From Flammeovirgaceae bacterium (GTDB taxonomy: Bacteria > Bacteroidota > Bacteroidia > Cytophagales > Cyclobacteriaceae): a DNA stretch of 57,222 nt. The first letter of the stretch is position 1; every line of letters begins with the position of its first letter. The position numbers were made by a program, and so were the translations under genes. The stretch is from contig NZHT01000069.1 of NCBI GenBank assembly GCA_002691385.1, positions 13,944-71,165 on the forward strand, read 5' to 3'. Below are positions 28,221-37,284 of this stretch, piece after piece. The notes beneath the pieces are model-generated. The model was not told where the DNA came from. It made no database searches and saw only the letters and a program-made list of their open reading frames with translations.

Positions 28221-28236
28221 TTAATATGAGAAAGCT

Positions 28237-29658
28237 ATGAAAAGCACCACAAATGAGGTTGTAGAGAGTCACATGGCTATTTTCCAAAAGCAATTACTTT
28301 ATAAGAAAATAGTTGGTCAATCCTCTTTAAAACAGCGTAAGACAAAATTAAAAAAGTTACTTAAGGCCATTGAGATTACTTACCGAAAAGAAATTCAAAA
28401 AGCTTTATTTGATGATTTTGGTAAAAGTCCTGCTGAGGTTGATTTGAGTGAAATTTATGCAGTTATAGGTGAAATCAAATATGCCCTTCGAAATCTTAAA
28501 TATTGGATGCAAGATCAAGGGGTATCGACTAAACTTGTTTTTGTAGGTTCTTCTTCGAAAATTAAATATGAGGCTAAGGGGAACGTATTGATCATTTCTC
28601 CATGGAATTTCCCTATAAATTTAAGTATTTGTCCATTAATTTCTGCTATCGCCGCGGGTAATACAGTCATGTTGAAGCCCTCTGAATACACGGTCCATGC
28701 ATCGGCATTAATTAAGCGTATTTTAAATGAACTTTTTGATGAGGAAGAGGTTGCGGTCATAGAAGGGGGCATCGATGTAAGTACAGCCTTACTGAAACTT
28801 CCATTCAATCATATTTTTTTTACGGGTTCACCTGAAATAGGTAAAATAGTGATGCGGGCGGCGGCAGAAAACTTAGCTTCTGTTACTTTAGAGCTCGGAG
28901 GAAAATCTCCGACAATTGTAGATGAAACGGCAGATGTTGAAACAGCGGCTAAAAGAATAGTATGGGGGAAGTTTTTGAATGCTGGACAAATATGCATAGC
29001 ACCAGACTATGTTTTTATCCATCATAGTCAGTTTAATAAGTTCATTACTGCTTCAAAAAATATATTATTTGATTTTTATGGAGAAAATCCATCCATTTCT
29101 CAGGATTACACGAAAATTGTCAATGATCAACATCATCTTCGGTTGAAAAACTACCTAGAAGATGCCAAAAGTAAAGGAGCAAAAATTGTACATGGGGGAG
29201 GTTCTGACCTAGAAAGTAATAGTTTCGAACCTACTTTGGTTACCCATATAGCTGAAGACACTGATTTGATGCAAAAGGAAATCTTCGGTCCCATTCTTCC
29301 GATTATAGTTTTTGAAGAGATCAATGAAGTCATAAATACCATTAATGGTAAAGAAAAGCCATTGGCCCTTTATATCTATAGTAGCAGTCAAAAAAAAATC
29401 AATCATATATTGCAAAATACATCTTCAGGAGGAGTTTGTATCAACAACAATGATTTGCATTTTTACAACCATGAATTACCTTTTGGCGGCGTCAATAATA
29501 GTGGGATGGGTAATTCACACGGAAAGTTTGGTTTTATGGAATTTTCTAATCAAAGAGGTATTTACCAACAACATATTCCAGGAGTTGTTGAATGGTTAAT
29601 GCCACCTTACACTCATCTAAAACAAAAATTAATTAATTTGGCCATTAAATGGTTTTGA
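28237..29658 (+). CDS. Aldehyde dehydrogenase (class 3/fatty-aldehyde type)
   Basis: A 473-aa NAD(P)-dependent aldehyde dehydrogenase that oxidises aldehydes to acids. The order of motifs is normal: SPWNFPINLS (121-130), LKPSE, FFTGSPEIGK (194-203), the general base E219 in LELGGKSP, and the nucleophile C253 in NAGQICIAPD. Near the end come EIFGPILPI and the LPFGGVNNSGMGNSHGKFGF phrase. The short N-terminus and hydrophobic C-terminus (HLKQKLINLAIKWF) resemble the class 3 branch, which includes fatty and aromatic aldehyde enzymes such as YwdH. It stands alone between long intergenic regions; substrate not inferable. Confidence 0.92.
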   Translation: MKSTTNEVVESHMAIFQKQLLYKKIVGQSSLKQRKTKLKKLLKAIEITYRKEIQKALFDDFGKSPAEVDLSEIYAVIGEIKYALRNLKYWMQDQGVSTKLVFVGSSSKIKYEAKGNVLIISPWNFPINLSICPLISAIAAGNTVMLKPSEYTVHASALIKRILNELFDEEEVAVIEGGIDVSTALLKLPFNHIFFTGSPEIGKIVMRAAAENLASVTLELGGKSPTIVDETADVETAAKRIVWGKFLNAGQICIAPDYVFIHHSQFNKFITASKNILFDFYGENPSISQDYTKIVNDQHHLRLKNYLEDAKSKGAKIVHGGGSDLESNSFEPTLVTHIAEDTDLMQKEIFGPILPIIVFEEINEVINTINGKEKPLALYIYSSSQKKINHILQNTSSGGVCINNNDLHFYNHELPFGGVNNSGMGNSHGKFGFMEFSNQRGIYQQHIPGVVEWLMPPYTHLKQKLINLAIKWF

Positions 29659-30127
29659 CTCGTGGCATGGGGAAATTATAATTACATCATCTATCAATTT
29701 TTTAAATGAGTACGAAAACGTTTCTTAAGTAATTTTGCATACTGCCCAAACTGCGATTAAAAAAGTTATACCAAAAATGGTTAAAGCTAAGTTTTGTAGT
29801 ATCGATGTAATTTTTTCTCGCCATTTGTTAAAAGCACAATTGATAGCGGATCAATTTCGTATAATGAAAGGTTTTGGCAGTTATTAAACAATGTTATTAG
29901 ATCCGACTATTGAGGTCGTCATTATTTGTAGCACGGGAGCGATTCTGACCACATCTCGTTTGAACCTGTTATACCTATGAACTTTAAGTTGATCATTTTT
30001 CAAAAGTAATTAGAACTTTGAAACTCTTAATTAATTTCAATTTTGGAATCTTTGACTAATGTAGGGGTGATTGAGCATCTCAGGGATTGAGCTTAAAACT
30101 ATTTTCCAGTTTAATTAATCCAGGGGT
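29659..30127. other. Intergenic region with possible decayed coding fragments
   Basis: About 470 bases with no complete gene. On the minus strand, 29725-29850 is open for 41 codons without any start codon and reads like the end of a membrane protein (KITSILQNLALTIFG, then a hydrophobic stretch and a stop). A second open minus-strand stretch lies around 29890-30020. Both may be remnants of lost genes or chance; no family is recognised. Confidence 0.3.
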
Positions 30128-31033
30128 TTATTGCTTATTTGAATGAACTTGAAAAGCGGTAACATGTTCATAAAAAAGCTTTGATATTTTGGCCAATGTC
30201 AAGGTTCCTTGATTAAAATCTTTTAAGTTTTTTGAGAGTAAAACAAGTATATAAATTTCTCCATTTGGTAAATATATTATACCTGCATCGTGATGCGACC
30301 CCGTGATTGAACCTGTTTTGTGTGCAACTTCTACATCAAGAGGCAAAAATCTAGGAATGATGTCATTGAATTCTTGGGCTTTGAGCACATTGATCATCGC
30401 TATTTGGTCTTTCGTTATTTCACTTGAGGCCACAGCAATACTTTTAAGAATCGTCATCAAATCTTTGGCGGTGGTAACATTATTTAGTCCTAAATCGTAT
30501 GCTTTTTGATCTTCCACACCTCTGAGAATTTCCGTATTATAAGCACCTAAACGCTTCATAGAAGCGGTAACATTTTTGCTACCAATTTCTTCAACTAGAA
30601 TGTTGGTAGCCAAATTACTACTTAAAATTATCATTTGGTACATGAGATCAAATAGGGTCATTTTTTTACCTATCTGGCTATAAAGTGAGGATTCTGAATC
30701 TTCTTTAATATTCATTTCATAACTCGATTGATCTACAATACTTTTAAATTCATTTTTAACGAGTATGCTATCGGTAAGTGAAAATTTTCCTTGAGAGGCT
30801 TGATGATACATTTCGATCATGACCGGTACTTTCATGGTGCTCGCTGCATGAAATTTCTTATTTTCATTGAGAAAAAAATTATTTTCCTTTCGATGTAGAT
30901 CTTGAAAGGCAATCGCAAAGTCACCTTCTATTTGTTCTAAGAGGAGTTTTATTTTTAAATCTAAGTCCTCTTTATGTTCCAGTTTGCAGCAAAATAACCA
31001 AACTAATATTAGTAAACAGTGATAGTATTTCAC
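30128..31033 (-). CDS. Class A beta-lactamase-like serine hydrolase
   Basis: A 301-aa exported hydrolase of the penicillin-recognising class A fold. Seen: the nucleophile motif STMK (S65, K68), the KTG triad at 239-241 (HKTGSITGSHHDAG), and E174 in the omega-loop region. The SDN motif is replaced by SSN (138-140) and the Asn that follows the omega-loop Glu is not evident, so true beta-lactamase activity is not assured; a peptidase or esterase role is possible. The N-terminus MKYYHCLLILVWLFCCK looks like a signal with cysteines, possibly a lipoprotein. The start is GTG 31033, since no ATG is available. Divergent from the M1 peptidase gene. Confidence 0.83.
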   Translation of the reverse strand: MKYYHCLLILVWLFCCKLEHKEDLDLKIKLLLEQIEGDFAIAFQDLHRKENNFFLNENKKFHAASTMKVPVMIEMYHQASQGKFSLTDSILVKNEFKSIVDQSSYEMNIKEDSESSLYSQIGKKMTLFDLMYQMIILSSNLATNILVEEIGSKNVTASMKRLGAYNTEILRGVEDQKAYDLGLNNVTTAKDLMTILKSIAVASSEITKDQIAMINVLKAQEFNDIIPRFLPLDVEVAHKTGSITGSHHDAGIIYLPNGEIYILVLLSKNLKDFNQGTLTLAKISKLFYEHVTAFQVHSNKQ

Positions 31034-31078
31034 AATATTTTTTCGTTAAATTTACATTTATAAATTAACAAATATGCA

Positions 31079-33325
31079 ATGAATCTAGGGTTTTTGAAGA
31101 GAAAGCGAATTTGGTATAAAACCCTTTTTTGGTTCTTTTTGAGCATATTTTTTTCAACTAATGGTCTTAAAGCTCAGGATATTTTTAATGAAAAATTTGA
31201 GCAAATAGATGACAAACTGCCCACACCCAATAGTTACAGAACTGGATCAGGAGCTCCTGGTCCATCTTATTGGCAGCAACGTGCTGATTACGAGATAGCA
31301 GTCATACTAAATGATGAAGATCAAACCATTATTGGAAATGAAATTATCACCTATTACAATAACTCACCCAGTACCTTGAATTTTCTTTGGGTACAACTGG
31401 ATCAAAATATAAGAGCCAAAGATGCTGACAAATATAAAATTAATGAGCGACTGTATGGTGGATATCCCATTGATGCTAAGCGAATGCCCTATAACACATT
31501 TGATGCTGATTTTGAAGGAGGATTTGAAATTACAGCTGTTGAAGATATGGATGAAAGCGGACTTAGCTTTCATAGGGTAAAGACCATGATGCGCATAAAC
31601 TTACCAGTACCTTTGATGTCGGGTTCGGTAGTTAAGTTCAAAATAAAATGGAATTATTTGATTGGAAATAGGAGAGATGATGATGAGCGGTCGGGTTATG
31701 AATATTTTCCTGAAGATAAAAATTATCTTTATACGATTGCTCAATTTTATCCTAGAATGGCTGTTTTTGATGATTTTAATGGCTGGCAAAATAAGCAATT
31801 TTTAGGTCAGGGAGAGTTTACTTTGAATTTCGGAAATTTTGATGTAAAAATTACGGCTCCTGCCGATCATATAATTGCGGCAACAGGCTCATTGGAAAAT
31901 GAATCATTGGTTCTAGATTCAATACAATTTGAGAGATTACAAGTTGCAAGGGAAAGTTTTGATGAGCCTGTTATGATTATCACTGAGCAGGAGGCTATTT
32001 TGAACGAAGGTTCAAGGTCTAATCAAACCAAAACTTGGCATTATAAGGCTGAGAATGTACGTGATTTTGCTTTTGTTTCCTCACGTAAATTCATTTGGGA
32101 TGCACAGGCCGTTCAATTTGATCAAAGAACTACGATGGCCATGTCTTTATATCCTAAAGAAGGCAATCCTCTGTGGGGAAAGGAATCTACCAAGGCAGTG
32201 GTCAATACTTTAAAATCTTACAGTGAAATGACGATTGAGTATCCTTATCCAGTAGCAATCAGTGTCCATGCAGCAGATATTGGAATGGAATATCCGATGA
32301 TTTGCTTCAATTATGGTCGACCAAATAAAAGCGGTTATTATTCTGCAATGACCAAATGGAGTATGATTGGTGTTATTATACATGAGGTGGGGCATAATTT
32401 TTTTCCAATGATCATTAATTCTGACGAAAGACAATGGTCTTGGATGGATGAGGGATTGAATACTTTTTTAGAAACGAAAACTTCGATGGAGTGTTATCCT
32501 GAGATGCCCATTCGTAGTGGAACTCCCGCCACTGTAAAAGAGTATATGAGCGCTGAAAAAGATTTTATGAGACCCATCATGACCAATTCTGAAAATATTT
32601 TATATTTTGGCAGTAATGCTTATAGCAAGCCGAGTGCGGCCTTATTTCTGTTGAGAGAAACGATTATGGGCTCAGAATTATTTGATTATTCTTTCAAAGA
32701 ATACGCACAAAGATGGGCCTTTAAACATCCGAAGCCGGCTGATTTTTTTAGAACTATGGAGGATGCTTCAGGAATTGATCTTGATTGGTTTTGGAATGGG
32801 TGGTTTTATACAACGGATCACGTAGACATTAATTTGGAAGGTGTAAGTTGGTACGTTCTGACTGAACCTAAGACTTCAGCTGATCGAAGATATAAGTCCA
32901 ATTATGTGGAAGGAAGGAATTTAATCAATTTTGAAGCCGGTCCTCAGCCCTGGTTTATTTTAAAAGATAAGAAAGGTATCGTTGATGATTATCTTGATCC
33001 CGTGGATCAAGATAAAGTGATGTTCAAATTTATTGGAAAAAACGCCTACGAGTTGTATTTTAAAAATGTTGGAGGATTGGTAAGTCCGATTATTATAAAA
33101 TGGATATATGAAGATGGAACGAGTGAAATAGAGCATATTCCGGCAGAAATATGGAGAATTAATGAATTAAATGTGAGTAAAATATTTATAAAAGAAAAAG
33201 TGGTTTCTCAAATCATTTTAGATCCTTTGGATCAAACTGCAGATGTCAATTTTCAAAATAATTTTTTTCCAAAAACAAAAGTTCCTACCAACTTTGATCG
33301 ATTTAAAATGAAAGTCAATAAATAA
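31079..33325 (+). CDS. Exported M1-family zinc metallopeptidase
   Basis: A 748-aa aminopeptidase-type enzyme with a signal/anchor at the N-terminus (to about residue 32, LKAQ). The zinc site is complete: H435 and H439 in HEVGHNFFP and E458 in WMDEGLN, the HExxH-x18-E spacing of family M1 (gluzincins). The N-terminal beta domain (about 60-290) has the fold seen in M1 enzymes that cap the active site. The usual GxMEN is replaced by IGMEYPM, as in the Bacteroidota branch of M1. The C-terminal part after residue 580 is an unassigned beta-rich domain. Likely degrades peptides outside the inner membrane. Confidence 0.92.
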   Translation: MNLGFLKRKRIWYKTLFWFFLSIFFSTNGLKAQDIFNEKFEQIDDKLPTPNSYRTGSGAPGPSYWQQRADYEIAVILNDEDQTIIGNEIITYYNNSPSTLNFLWVQLDQNIRAKDADKYKINERLYGGYPIDAKRMPYNTFDADFEGGFEITAVEDMDESGLSFHRVKTMMRINLPVPLMSGSVVKFKIKWNYLIGNRRDDDERSGYEYFPEDKNYLYTIAQFYPRMAVFDDFNGWQNKQFLGQGEFTLNFGNFDVKITAPADHIIAATGSLENESLVLDSIQFERLQVARESFDEPVMIITEQEAILNEGSRSNQTKTWHYKAENVRDFAFVSSRKFIWDAQAVQFDQRTTMAMSLYPKEGNPLWGKESTKAVVNTLKSYSEMTIEYPYPVAISVHAADIGMEYPMICFNYGRPNKSGYYSAMTKWSMIGVIIHEVGHNFFPMIINSDERQWSWMDEGLNTFLETKTSMECYPEMPIRSGTPATVKEYMSAEKDFMRPIMTNSENILYFGSNAYSKPSAALFLLRETIMGSELFDYSFKEYAQRWAFKHPKPADFFRTMEDASGIDLDWFWNGWFYTTDHVDINLEGVSWYVLTEPKTSADRRYKSNYVEGRNLINFEAGPQPWFILKDKKGIVDDYLDPVDQDKVMFKFIGKNAYELYFKNVGGLVSPIIIKWIYEDGTSEIEHIPAEIWRINELNVSKIFIKEKVVSQIILDPLDQTADVNFQNNFFPKTKVPTNFDRFKMKVNK

Positions 33326-33455
33326 CGGTGAATAGTCAATAAATTTCGCGTGTAGAGATTTTTTTTCTTCAATCATAGTTATGAATAAACTATTCATTTA
33401 CCTATAATCAAATAATTGAAATAAATTTGAGTGAAAGGGGAATGAGGTGGATACC

Positions 33456-33482
33456 TTGCTGGATAAAATTATCTTATTTTTG
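33456..33482 (+). promoter_or_regulatory. Candidate promoter of the thioesterase gene
   Basis: TATTTTTG at 33475-33482 matches TAnnTTTG, 63 bases before the ATG. A TTG at 33456-33458 lies 16 bases upstream of it. A perfect 7-bp inverted repeat (ATGAATA/TATTCAT) stands further upstream at 33381-33397. Confidence 0.4.
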
Positions 33483-33545
33483 TAAAAAGTGGTGTAAGTT
33501 TATTTGTATCGGAATTGTTCCGCTTTTATTTTATAAACTTATTTA

Positions 33546-34403
33546 ATGGAACTGAATTTTGAATTATTAAAAACGGAGCTACTTGATGACAATATATATC
33601 GAGGGCAAACGGTTGACATTGGCGCTCCACAACTCTATGGTGGCTTAGTCATGGGGCAAGCTGTTTATGCTGCTTCGCAAACCGTACCAAGCGATAGGAT
33701 GATACATTCTATGCATGCTTATTTCATTCTTCCTGGGGACCCCTATGCGCCCATCATATATCAGATAGATCCCATTCGAGAAGGAAGGAGTTTTTCTACT
33801 AGACGTATTGTTGCCGTTCAGCATGGCAAAGCTATTTTTAATATGTCTGCTTCGTTTCAAATAAAAGAATCTGGAATCTCTCATCAGTTGGATCATGAGC
33901 CTGTCAAAGGGCCTGAAGGTTTATTAAATCTCAAACAGATTAACTCTGAAGCTGCTGAAAGAACAGAAGGTGTCATAAAAGAGCGTCTGAAGAGTTGGGT
34001 ACAAACAAAATGGCCGATCGAAATTAGGCCTATTGGCAAATTTGATCCCTTGAACCCCAAAAAAGCGCTGCCAGAATTAGGTGTTTGGTTTAGAATAAAG
34101 GAAAATATTTCGGCGCAAAGTTTAGCTTTTCGTCAGGCAAGTTTGGCTTGTTTATCTGATTATATGTTGCTTTCGACAGCTTTAATTCCTCATGGTATTT
34201 CATGGTTGAAAGGGGTGAAACATGCTGCTAGTTTGGACCATAGTATGTGGTTTCATGAGTCCTTTCATGGATCTTCTTGGATGCTGTATTTAATGGATAG
34301 TCCCAAAGCAGGAAATTCTCGAGGATTGACAAGGGGCAGTATCTATGATCAATCAGGTATATTAATTACTTCATTAGCCCAGGAGGGATTGATAAGAACT
34401 TAA
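33546..34403 (+). CDS. tesB: Acyl-CoA thioesterase II
   Basis: A double hot-dog enzyme that hydrolyses acyl-CoA to free acid and CoA. The 285-aa length matches TesB. Seen: YRGQTVDIGAPQLYGGLVMGQAVYAAS (first hot dog; given here in pieces, YRGQTVDIG and QLYGGLVMGQA), MHAYFILPGDP, a conserved Asp in YMLLSTAL...WLKGVKHAASLDHSMWFH, and the Gln/Ser near SRGLTRGSIYDQSG at the end. Substrate chain length is not predictable. Single-gene unit with its own promoter; the methyltransferase begins 54 bases downstream. Confidence 0.9.
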   Translation: MELNFELLKTELLDDNIYRGQTVDIGAPQLYGGLVMGQAVYAASQTVPSDRMIHSMHAYFILPGDPYAPIIYQIDPIREGRSFSTRRIVAVQHGKAIFNMSASFQIKESGISHQLDHEPVKGPEGLLNLKQINSEAAERTEGVIKERLKSWVQTKWPIEIRPIGKFDPLNPKKALPELGVWFRIKENISAQSLAFRQASLACLSDYMLLSTALIPHGISWLKGVKHAASLDHSMWFHESFHGSSWMLYLMDSPKAGNSRGLTRGSIYDQSGILITSLAQEGLIRT

Positions 34404-34457
34404 GATTGGGATTATTCTATAAATATAATTTAATAACCAATCGCAAATAAAATAACA

Positions 34458-35627
34458 ATGACCCAAGATCATCCATTTATTTGTCATTTTAAGATTTGTT
34501 TCAGCAAAAAAAAATTTGTTAAGCTGGTCCTTTCTAAAAAAAGGGTAAAAACGACTATTATTAAAATTGTTACCTTCAAGCCTCTTCAACTCAAAGATGA
34601 AATTTTGGTATCCATTGTGACGAGCAATCAACACAATGATGTCACCAAAAACTTTACCTTGGAACAGAGCGTCCTTCAACTTTTAAAGTTCCTCAAGGAA
34701 GATTTTTATCAAGCTGATTTATTTACTCTAGAAAAAGATTGGCACTTACTTTATTACCGGAGTGGAAAATTTAAAATGAAAAGTAAACCACCTACTTTAC
34801 ATGTGGTTGATATGAGGCATGACCACGTAAAAAAACGAATTTTAGATCCCATTGGTAATATTTATCTAGAACAACTAGGGGTAACTACAAAGGAAGGCTT
34901 GGTCAAAAAAGGTAAGCAAGACAAGTACCTTCAGATCAATAAATACATAGAAATCATAGAAGCTATCTTGAGTGCTGTGCATCTTCCTCAGTCTTTTAAT
35001 GTGGTAGATATGGGTGCAGGGAAAGGATACTTGACGTTTGCATTGTATGACTATCTGCACAATAAGTTGAAAAGAAAACCGAAGGTGTTGGGAATTGAAT
35101 TAAGAAAAGAACTTGTTGAAAAATGTAATTTCATTGCTAAGAAAGCAAAATATGATCATTTAAGTTTTGAGCAGGGTGAGATTAAAGATGCCGTATTGCC
35201 AAAAATAGATGTACTGATGGCTCTTCACGCCTGTGATATTGCCACGGATGATGCCATTGCTAGAGGCATTAATGATCAGGCAAAAGTCATTCTTGCTGCT
35301 CCCTGTTGCCATAAACAGGTGCGCAAGAGCATGAAAAATCAGGGGTCTTTGGCAGTTCTGACTAAATTTGGAATCATGGAAGCAAGGCAAGCAGAAATAT
35401 TAACAGATACCATCCGAGCGCTCGTTTTGGAATCCTATGGTTACAAAACAAAAGTTTTTGAATTTATAGCGACTGACCACACACCTAAGAATATTTTAAT
35501 TGCTGCGGTTAAAACAAAAAAAACATCGGTTCCTAATCCTGTTATTAAAGAACAGATCACTACACTTAAAGCAAACTTTGGCATTGCTTTTCACGAGTTG
35601 GAGCGTTTAATGGAAATTAAGACTTAA
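34458..35627 (+). CDS. SAM-dependent methyltransferase with PCCH motif
   Basis: A 389-aa cytosolic protein. The N-terminal half (1-110) is a basic alpha/beta domain of unknown role. The C-terminal half is a class I methyltransferase with SAM motif VVDMGAGKGYLTFAL (182-196), the acidic IELR loop (213-216), ALHACDIATDDAI (255-267) and a conserved APCCHKQVRK (281-290). The PCCH plus HACD pattern fits the Methyltransf_32 family, related to METTL25-type proteins whose targets are poorly known (RNA or protein). The end of the gene overlaps the remnant GMC reading frame. Substrate unknown. Confidence 0.82.
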   Translation: MTQDHPFICHFKICFSKKKFVKLVLSKKRVKTTIIKIVTFKPLQLKDEILVSIVTSNQHNDVTKNFTLEQSVLQLLKFLKEDFYQADLFTLEKDWHLLYYRSGKFKMKSKPPTLHVVDMRHDHVKKRILDPIGNIYLEQLGVTTKEGLVKKGKQDKYLQINKYIEIIEAILSAVHLPQSFNVVDMGAGKGYLTFALYDYLHNKLKRKPKVLGIELRKELVEKCNFIAKKAKYDHLSFEQGEIKDAVLPKIDVLMALHACDIATDDAIARGINDQAKVILAAPCCHKQVRKSMKNQGSLAVLTKFGIMEARQAEILTDTIRALVLESYGYKTKVFEFIATDHTPKNILIAAVKTKKTSVPNPVIKEQITTLKANFGIAFHELERLMEIKT

Positions 35628-35814
35628 TCATTGGTCGATTTGGAAAATAACAGAAAATATCCCTCGAGTTGATTCTAATCTTCGGGTTCATGATATAGAT
35701 AATATATTTGTCTGTTCTAATGCTGTTTTTCCGAGCGTTGCCGCTGCCAATCCAACACTAACAGTCACGGCATTAGCCGTGAGGCTAGCGGAACACATGG
35801 TATCAAAAAATTAA
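35611..35814 (+). pseudogene. C-terminal remnant of a GMC-family FAD oxidoreductase
   Basis: An open frame without a start codon, from 35611 to a stop at 35812-35814, encodes SRVDSNLRVHDIDNIFVCSN, then AVFPSVAAANPTLTVTALAV and RLAEHM (residues listed in pieces). This is the classical C-terminal end of GMC oxidoreductases, including the NP.L region that contains the active-site partner Asn, about 50 residues of the usual 500 or more. The frame begins inside the methyltransferase gene in another register and nothing upstream continues the protein. The rest of the gene was therefore lost, probably by deletion. The stop lies 7 bases before the next gene. Confidence 0.8.
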
Positions 35815-35821
35815 GTAAACG

Positions 35822-36910
35822 ATGAGAAAATTAAAATGGGGGTTTTTAATTCTTACTTTCTGCGGAAGGGTAGCGATAGCTCAAAAACCTATTTTAACTG
35901 ATGAATTTGATCGATTTTTAGTTACAAAGGAGACAAAAATTGGAGATATTATTGGACAAATTAAATTGGTTGAACCGAATACGCAACGCATTGTATGGAC
36001 TTTAGTTAAGCCCATTCCCAATGGAGATCCGAGGAACTATTTAAAAGAAGGTCAGCTTGATGCAACTGAAATTGTAAATATTGATTCAAACGATGCTAAG
36101 ATCCGACTTAAAAAAATGCCTACTATAATTCCAGCTAATTATTATGCAGAAGTCAGGGCAACAAATGAGGATGGATTTATGGAACAAGTCTTAATTATAA
36201 TTACAAGAGAGCAGAGACCAAGCCTTGAGCACGCACTTGATATTTTTACACAGCGAGAGGAGGCTGGTGGTATGATGTTTTATGCAACTGCTTCAGTTAA
36301 TAAAGAAAAAATAGAATATGCGGCTAAGGTGGCTAACGCACTACTTGTGAAGGATAGGAACGGGTCAGGTAGAATTACTGCTGAGATGAAGAAGTCAAAG
36401 TCAGTGATGACATTGTTTAAAACATTTGAGGAAAGAAATACAGCAATTGATTTTTATATGTATGAAAGAGAGTTAGATATAATAACTCAAGATTTAGAGG
36501 ATGAGGAGATAATACCTGATTATCTACGTTTAGGTGGACCTTCTAATCTCCGTCGTGATGCTTCTGTTGAGGAGATCACTCACATGATTCATCGCGGAGG
36601 AATTATGCAAGCCTATCCTGAAATTCAAACACGAATAGAGACTGCCACGAAAATAGCGGTTGAACGTGGATTTTACAGTCCTCAAGATGGATTACCATTA
36701 GAAGATTATCCGGATGAATATCTGGCATTTGGCCTTGATATTTATTACGGAGTTCATGGGAGTAGATATTTTGATGGAAAAGAACTTACACCGAATAATC
36801 TACGAGTTTTAGATCCTGAACTCTTCAAAATTCTACAATTTTTATTTCCAAATCGAGAGGAGTTTTTTGAAGAAATGGGATGGGAAGATGATATGAAATG
36901 GAAACATTAA
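35822..36910 (+). CDS. Exported protein of unknown function with EEITHMIH motif
   Basis: A 362-aa protein with a signal peptide (MRKLKWGFLILTFCGRVAIAQ). Two parts are visible. An N-terminal domain (about 22-130) is beta-rich and cadherin-like in style (ILTDEFDRFLVTKETKIGDIIG, given only as its beginning and end). A larger domain (about 135-360) has VAN..LVKDRNGSG, EEITHMIHRGG (250-260), AYPEIQTRIETAT and a terminal DEYLAFGLDIYYGVHG segment. The His/Glu cluster looks like a metal or active site, similar to Bacteroidota hypothetical proteins I vaguely recall, but no enzyme class can be named. It follows the GMC remnant by 7 bases; its start ATG is well defined. Confidence 0.75.
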   Translation: MRKLKWGFLILTFCGRVAIAQKPILTDEFDRFLVTKETKIGDIIGQIKLVEPNTQRIVWTLVKPIPNGDPRNYLKEGQLDATEIVNIDSNDAKIRLKKMPTIIPANYYAEVRATNEDGFMEQVLIIITREQRPSLEHALDIFTQREEAGGMMFYATASVNKEKIEYAAKVANALLVKDRNGSGRITAEMKKSKSVMTLFKTFEERNTAIDFYMYERELDIITQDLEDEEIIPDYLRLGGPSNLRRDASVEEITHMIHRGGIMQAYPEIQTRIETATKIAVERGFYSPQDGLPLEDYPDEYLAFGLDIYYGVHGSRYFDGKELTPNNLRVLDPELFKILQFLFPNREEFFEEMGWEDDMKWKH

Positions 36911-37284
36911 GTTACTTAAAGTACAAGGGTAAAAATCATTTAAATTAATTATTTTGATTCTATTTTTTTTATTTCTCGTTGGTGTTTGTTATTAAGTTCT
37001 ATTCTTTGAGTCGGATTTTTTTGATCTGGTAGTTGAATAAACTACTAATTGTACCTCAATTTGAGATATAACCATGTTTTATTAATAATTGTGTAACTTC
37101 CGTTGAATAGATTAAAAAACAATTTTCATTGTATTCTTTTGGATATCAATTTCTTTAATAATTTGAAAAGTGTAAAAGGGGGGAATAGAGATTTTGCAAA
37201 AAAACAAATAAAGGATAAAATTCCTTTAAAAATGAATATTGGCACACTTTTTGGTTTCAAGTTAACTGAAAAACAGACAACACC
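36911..37284. other. Intergenic region with one hairpin
   Basis: About 370 AT-rich bases without a convincing gene. A perfect 6-bp hairpin (GTAGTT/AACTAC, 37029-37045) has no following T-run. A TTG-initiated frame overlapping the next gene was judged spurious. Confidence 0.4.

Larger units (their letters stand above)
27697..28236. other. Long AT-rich intergenic region with palindromes
   Basis: About 540 bases of very AT-rich DNA with no supported gene. It contains a perfect 7-bp hairpin at 28120-28136 directly joined to a 14-base perfect palindrome at 28136-28149, both about 90-115 bases before the aldehyde dehydrogenase start, and a promoter box at 28213. Confidence 0.5.

Noticed and set aside
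33381-33397. Perfect inverted repeat ATGAATA/TATTCAT
   Set aside because: No T-run and no link to a gene start; such repeats are expected by chance in AT-rich DNA.
36911-37284. CRISPR or IS element in the longer gaps
   Set aside because: No direct repeats with regular spacing and no transposase-like reading frames were found in any gap over 300 bases.
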